From contig UQOE01000030.1 in NCBI GenBank assembly GCA_900542575.1, positions 1 through 23,238 of the forward strand: a DNA stretch of 23,238 bases, read 5' to 3'. Below the pieces are notes generated by a model. The model did no database searches. It had not been told where the DNA came from and worked only from the letters and a program-made list of their open reading frames with translations. Source of the stretch: an uncultured Oscillospiraceae bacterium (GTDB lineage Bacteria > Bacillota > Clostridia > Oscillospirales > Acutalibacteraceae). The translations under genes were made by a program, and so were the position numbers. How positions within the stretch are numbered: the first letter of the stretch is position 1; each line of letters begins with the position of its first letter. Positions 20,259 through 23,238 of this stretch are shown here, in pieces.

Positions 20259-20906
20259 ATGAGCACAGATAAATACAAAGCGAAAAAAGCTTCCATAGCC
20301 AAAGCCGCCTTTCGGCTGTTTCGGGAGAAAGGGTACGAAGCTACTTCCGTTAAGGATATTGCCGATGAAGCGGGCATCAAGAAAGCACTGGTCCGCTATT
20401 ATTTCCCGAAAAAAGAGGCTTTTGAAGACCTTTTCCTGAACAAAGCACTGGATCTCGCCAATGGTTATCTGCGTGAACGGAATCTGCAGGAGCTGGATGA
20501 TATTACCCGAATCTCTCTGCTGGGATACATCGAGCTCTATTACATCTCCTGCCACGAAACCATGCTGAAGCTCGGAAAGGATATTGTCCAGTCCCGGGCC
20601 ATCACGCATTCCATTGCCAAGACCCTGTTTGGCTGGATTGCGGAGAACAGCCAGTTTTCCGAGGAACAGCAGGCTCAGATTCAAGAGGGCGTAGTCTATG
20701 CATTCGGCGCTGTAACAGAGAAAATTTATTCTCATATGGCAGAGGGAACACAGTTCGACGTGGATAAGGTTTTTCAGGCCGGAATTGCCGTGCTGAACAG
20801 CACCACCGGTTTCAACTTCCCGGAACTGGATATTCACACCATTCTTCCCCAGAGCTGGCTCGAAGAAAAATGCAGGCAGATGGACCAGGAGTTCTTTGGG
20901 GAATAG
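20259..20906 (+). CDS. TetR-family transcriptional regulator
   Basis: The 215-residue product has the N-terminal TetR helix-turn-helix at about 10-57: AAFRLFREKGYEATSVKDIADEAGIKKALVRYYFPKKEAF in shape, with the usual Y-F-x-x-K-E-x-F close. The remaining 155 residues are a helical ligand-binding and dimer domain whose ligand cannot be told. GGGAGG lies 9 nt before the ATG. It is transcribed away from the seven-helix pair across a gap of about 140 bp with a palindrome, the common arrangement for a local repressor. It is followed after 13 bp by the flavoprotein gene, so those two form an operon. Confidence 0.92.
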   Translation: MSTDKYKAKKASIAKAAFRLFREKGYEATSVKDIADEAGIKKALVRYYFPKKEAFEDLFLNKALDLANGYLRERNLQELDDITRISLLGYIELYYISCHETMLKLGKDIVQSRAITHSIAKTLFGWIAENSQFSEEQQAQIQEGVVYAFGAVTEKIYSHMAEGTQFDVDKVFQAGIAVLNSTTGFNFPELDIHTILPQSWLEEKCRQMDQEFFGE

Positions 20907-20919
20907 AGGAGCATGGAAT

Positions 20920-21546
20920 ATGGCTTATGTATTGTTAATCAACGGAAGTCCGCATAAAAACGGGTGCGTCAGCCGTGCCCTGGAAGAGGTACAGAAGACT
21001 CTGGAGGAAAACGGCGTGGAGACAGAACTGGTGCAGGCCGGCAGACCGAATCTGCCAGGATGTAAGGCCTGTGGCTATTGCAGTACCCACGATGGCTGTG
21101 TGTTCCAAGATCTCGTCAATGAGACCGCACCCAAATTTGAAAAGGCAGACGGCATTGTTGTCGGTTCTCCGACCTACTATGCTCACGCAAACGGCCAGCT
21201 TCTGGCGTTTCTCGACCGCCTCTTCTACAGCACCGGCTTCGACAAGACGATGAAAGTCGGCGCAGCCGTCATCTCTTCCCGACGAGGCGGCAGCATATCG
21301 GCCTTTGACGATATCAACAAATATTTCACGATATCCAGCATGCCCATCGTCTCCAGCACCTATTGGAACGAGGTCCATGGCTTCACGCCGGACCAGGTGG
21401 AAAAAGACCTGGAAGGCCTGCAGACGATGCGCAATCTCGTACGCAACATGGCGTTTCTGGTCAAGTCCATTGCCCTGGGGCGTGAAAAGTTCGGTCAGCC
21501 GGAGCAGGAGCTGAAATCCTTTACCTGTTTCCACGACGGACTTTAA
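20920..21546 (+). CDS. Iron-sulfur flavoprotein / NAD(P)H-dependent FMN reductase-like protein
   Basis: The 208-residue product has the flavodoxin-like fold of FMN reductases: the phosphate-binding loop NGSPHKNG (8-15) and the later GSPTYYAHANGQL loop (about 82-94). Between them is a compact Cys cluster, C48-x2-C51-x2-C54-x5-C60, matching the CX2CX2CX4-7C motif that holds a [4Fe-4S] cluster in archaeal and clostridial iron-sulfur flavoproteins. It would pass electrons between FMN, the cluster and an unknown partner. The ATG at 20920 is chosen because GAGGAG lies 8 nt upstream; an earlier ATG at 20896 overlaps the TetR gene and has no such site. Cotranscription with TetR suggests a link to the same stimulus. 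Confidence 0.85.
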   Translation: MAYVLLINGSPHKNGCVSRALEEVQKTLEENGVETELVQAGRPNLPGCKACGYCSTHDGCVFQDLVNETAPKFEKADGIVVGSPTYYAHANGQLLAFLDRLFYSTGFDKTMKVGAAVISSRRGGSISAFDDINKYFTISSMPIVSSTYWNEVHGFTPDQVEKDLEGLQTMRNLVRNMAFLVKSIALGREKFGQPEQELKSFTCFHDGL

Positions 21547-21572
21547 GTTTCAGCATTCCTCGAAAAGAAAAA

Positions 21573-21611
21573 GGACGTATTGCAGGTGCATTCTGCAATA
21601 CGTCCTTTTTT
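21573..21611. terminator. Strong bidirectional terminator
   Basis: GGACGTATTGCAG (21573-21585) pairs perfectly with CTGCAATACGTCC (21593-21605) over a 7-nt loop, with A5 before and T6 after. It separates the flavoprotein gene from the convergent dehydrogenase gene, whose stop codon is almost adjacent. Confidence 0.92.
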
Positions 21612-21612
21612 G

Positions 21613-22539
21613 TCAGATTCGACGCAATATTTCCCAGAACACTTGCATCACTTCAGAGGAAATCAGTTTCGCAAAGAACCGGTGAATCCAGCTGAATAGG
21701 CTCGGGAGACTGACCGCGAATCCAAACCGACTGCTCCGGAGCGCCCGGCGCGCGACGGTCTTTGCGCCGGTGGAGAAGGGGAAGTGCCGGACCCCGGATT
21801 TTTCCGCCTTATGTTCGGTGGTTTGGGCCGTGGGAATGAATTCTGTGTCTTTCATCCAGTACGGGCAGACGGCGGTCACCGCAATTCTGCGGGGCAGAAG
21901 CTCTGTGCGGAGTCCGCGGCTGTATCGATACAGGAATGCCTTGCTGGCGGCGTAGGTGTTCATGTTCGGGAGCGACTGGAAGGCGGCAGTGGAGCAGATC
22001 TCCAGAATGCGGCTCCCGGGGCCCAGAAAAGGCAGCAGCGCCTCGGTGACATCCACGGCGGCGCGGTCGTTGAGGTCAATCATCCGATCGGTTTCCGCCT
22101 GGGCCAGATCTTCGCAGCGGCCGATTTTGCCCTGGCCGGCTCCGCAGACCAGCAGAGCGACTTCGACCCCTTCTTTCTGCAGCGTAGCTGCCAGGATACC
22201 GGCGGAATCTTTCTCCGTGAGATCCAGCGCGAAAATGCGTGCAGGATGCTGCAGCTCATCGGCCAGCGCCTGCAGCCTCTCTTCCCGGCGGGCGACGAGC
22301 CAGATCTCGTCTGTCTGCTTCTCTTTTCGGTCAATATGGCGCACCAGTTCACGCCCCAGCCCGCTCGATGCGCCGGTGACCACGGCAACACGTTTTTTGC
22401 CTGCAGGCTTTTTACGGGATCGGCACTGGTAGAAGATCATCTCGAGGAGAATGAGGGCGGCAGCGGCGAGTGCAAACCAGATCACAATCTCACCGGTGAA
22501 TCGTATGGCCCAGTGGTAAATGCTGTTGAGAATTCCCAT
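21613..22539 (-). CDS. Membrane-anchored short-chain dehydrogenase/reductase
   Basis: The 308-residue product has an N-terminal membrane helix (about 15-37) and basic linker, then an SDR domain from about residue 50. The cofactor loop is TGASSGLG (T55-G62), and LVARREERL (81-89) suggests NADP(H) preference. Catalytic residues N157, S183, Y196 and K200 (YAASK) are present. NNAG, usual after strand 4, is CGAG here (132-135). A hydrophobic, basic C-terminal region (about 270-308) may lie against the membrane. Similar enzymes reduce lipids, steroids or retinoid-like compounds, but the substrate is not identifiable. It starts 9 nt after the TetR stop codon with only a weak ribosome site, so coupling is likely. 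Confidence 0.88.
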   Translation of the reverse strand: MGILNSIYHWAIRFTGEIVIWFALAAAALILLEMIFYQCRSRKKPAGKKRVAVVTGASSGLGRELVRHIDRKEKQTDEIWLVARREERLQALADELQHPARIFALDLTEKDSAGILAATLQKEGVEVALLVCGAGQGKIGRCEDLAQAETDRMIDLNDRAAVDVTEALLPFLGPGSRILEICSTAAFQSLPNMNTYAASKAFLYRYSRGLRTELLPRRIAVTAVCPYWMKDTEFIPTAQTTEHKAEKSGVRHFPFSTGAKTVARRALRSSRFGFAVSLPSLFSWIHRFFAKLISSEVMQVFWEILRRI

Positions 22540-22548
22540 GGCTGCTTT

Positions 22549-23067
22549 CTAACGGTATTGTTTTTCCACGATGCTGTACAGGATTTTCCCGAGCTGATCC
22601 GGCGGCATCTGACACCCTTCGTTCAGCCACTGCTCAATGACACCCAGCGCGCCGGAGACGTTGTACTGGTAAAGGATGGGAAATACGGTTTCATCATATT
22701 TCCCCTGCTTCTGCAGCATCTCTTTCATTCGGGTCTCCATCTCTTCAATGGTATTGGTAATAAAGGGGCTCTTCAGGCGGGAGTAGAAAAACTCCCGGTA
22801 GAAGTTCTGGTTGTCGTAGATCAGCTGAAGCATATTCTGCCGGTCCCGTTTCATATCTCCGGTGGAAAAAGAGCTGTCCACCAGCTCCTGCTCCATCTTT
22901 TCATAGAGATCATAGATATCCAGATAATTCCGATAGAACGTGGCTCGGTTGATATCCGCTTTTTCACAGAGCTCTTTGACCGTGATTTCATTTAAATGTT
23001 TGGTCTGCAGCAGATCAAGCAGTGCCTCCCGGATGAACATCCGGGTGTATTTTTTTCGCTTATCCAA
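22549..23067 (-). CDS. TetR-family transcriptional regulator upstream of the dehydrogenase gene
   Basis: The product has about 172 residues with the helix-turn-helix at roughly 8-50 (FIREALLDLLQ, ITVKELCEKADINRATFYRNY) and a compact helical C-terminal domain. The TTG at 23067 is chosen because AAAGGAG lies about 6 nt upstream, giving the typical MDKRKKYTRM start; a frame open to 23088 would read through that ribosome site. It probably controls its own operon with the dehydrogenase, and perhaps the divergent gene starting at 23217, since the two promoters overlap. Confidence 0.9.
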   Translation of the reverse strand: MDKRKKYTRMFIREALLDLLQTKHLNEITVKELCEKADINRATFYRNYLDIYDLYEKMEQELVDSSFSTGDMKRDRQNMLQLIYDNQNFYREFFYSRLKSPFITNTIEEMETRMKEMLQKQGKYDETVFPILYQYNVSGALGVIEQWLNEGCQMPPDQLGKILYSIVEKQYR

Positions 23068-23138
23068 ACTTTTTTCTCCTTTCTGCAACAGGAACCGGCT
23101 GTGTGATGCATAAGTTTCATCTGCAGCGGGATTGTTGG

Positions 23139-23167
23139 TTGTTCCTCTTCCTTAGCTGCATTATATT
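23139..23167 (+). promoter_or_regulatory. Promoter for the gene at the right edge
   Basis: TTGTTC (23139-23144) and TATATT (23162-23167) are 17 bp apart. Its -10 box overlaps that of the minus-strand promoter. Confidence 0.5.
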
Positions 23168-23188
23168 AGACACAAGAAAGAAATGCAA
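23160..23188 (-). promoter_or_regulatory. Promoter of the TetR-dehydrogenase operon
   Basis: On the minus strand TTGCAT (23188-23183) and a perfect TATAAT (23165-23160) are 17 bp apart. ATGCAA is repeated at 23183 and 23195. The leader is nearly 90 nt. Confidence 0.7.
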
Positions 23189-23216
23189 CATGAGATGCAA
23201 AAAGGAGCGATTCAAT

Positions 23217-23238
23217 ATGACAAACGTATTTGTAACAG
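23217..23238 (+). CDS. Start of a gene cut by the window edge
   Basis: AAAGGAG at 23201-23206 is followed after about 10 nt by ATG and the codons for MTNVFVT, then the window ends. The opening looks like a beta strand such as begins many nucleotide-binding enzymes, but seven residues are too few to name it. It is divergent from the TetR-dehydrogenase operon. Confidence 0.6.

Noticed and set aside
21784..22995. Long open frame (403 codons) on the plus strand across the dehydrogenase and TetR genes
   Set aside because: It spans two well-supported minus-strand genes, and its translation shows no domain.

Overview
The window reads as chromosomal DNA of a Gram-positive Clostridia bacterium, most likely an Oscillospiraceae/Ruminococcaceae-type gut anaerobe. 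This placement is an inference from several things seen together: moderately GC-rich coding DNA, strong AGGAGG-type ribosome sites, TTG and GTG starts chosen by those sites, sigma-A promoters with 17-18 bp spacers, tRNAs with encoded CCA, U-tailed terminators after most transcription units, and many secreted small-repeat proteins. No rRNA, CRISPR array, transposase, integrase or phage structural gene is visible.

Layout. 1-2100: a 75-bp imperfect tandem repeat, a secreted YD-like repeat protein, and an AT-richer gene joining a zinc ribbon, a membrane segment and Ltp-type repeats. 2101-2330: two tRNA-Ser genes (GCT, TGA) on the minus strand under one near-consensus promoter. 2582-6344: secreted GH25 lysozyme, galactose mutarotase, tRNA-Gly(CCC), a short DtxR-family metalloregulator and a secreted WG-repeat protein. 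6412-9664: YczE/YitT-like membrane protein divergent from a ZIP metal transporter, a DUF1304 membrane protein with a palindromic operator, a small anchored protein and a maltose/galactoside-type O-acetyltransferase. 9804-12809: a coiled-coil tail-anchored protein, then a two-gene unit of a DUF6110-like protein and an unusual P1B-type metal ATPase. 12889-18347: secreted SGNH esterase, sodium:solute symporter and YD-like lipoprotein on the minus strand, divergent from a secreted alpha/beta hydrolase. 18484-23238: a tandem pair of seven-helix proteins resembling Pyr4/PaxB/DmtA-type membrane terpene cyclases, divergent from a TetR regulator and an iron-sulfur flavoprotein; then a membrane-anchored short-chain dehydrogenase with its own TetR regulator, and the first codons of another gene.

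How the genes may work together. Metal handling recurs: a DtxR regulator with iron-type ligands, a ZIP transporter and a P1B ATPase lie within 8 kb, but no shared operator was found. Surface and secreted functions dominate elsewhere. The most unusual part is 18484-21546, where two paralogous seven-helix proteins carry the Glu and Asp positions expected of membrane terpene cyclases and share a divergent control region with a TetR gene. Their substrate is unknown, and no prenyltransferase or epoxidase is seen beside them.
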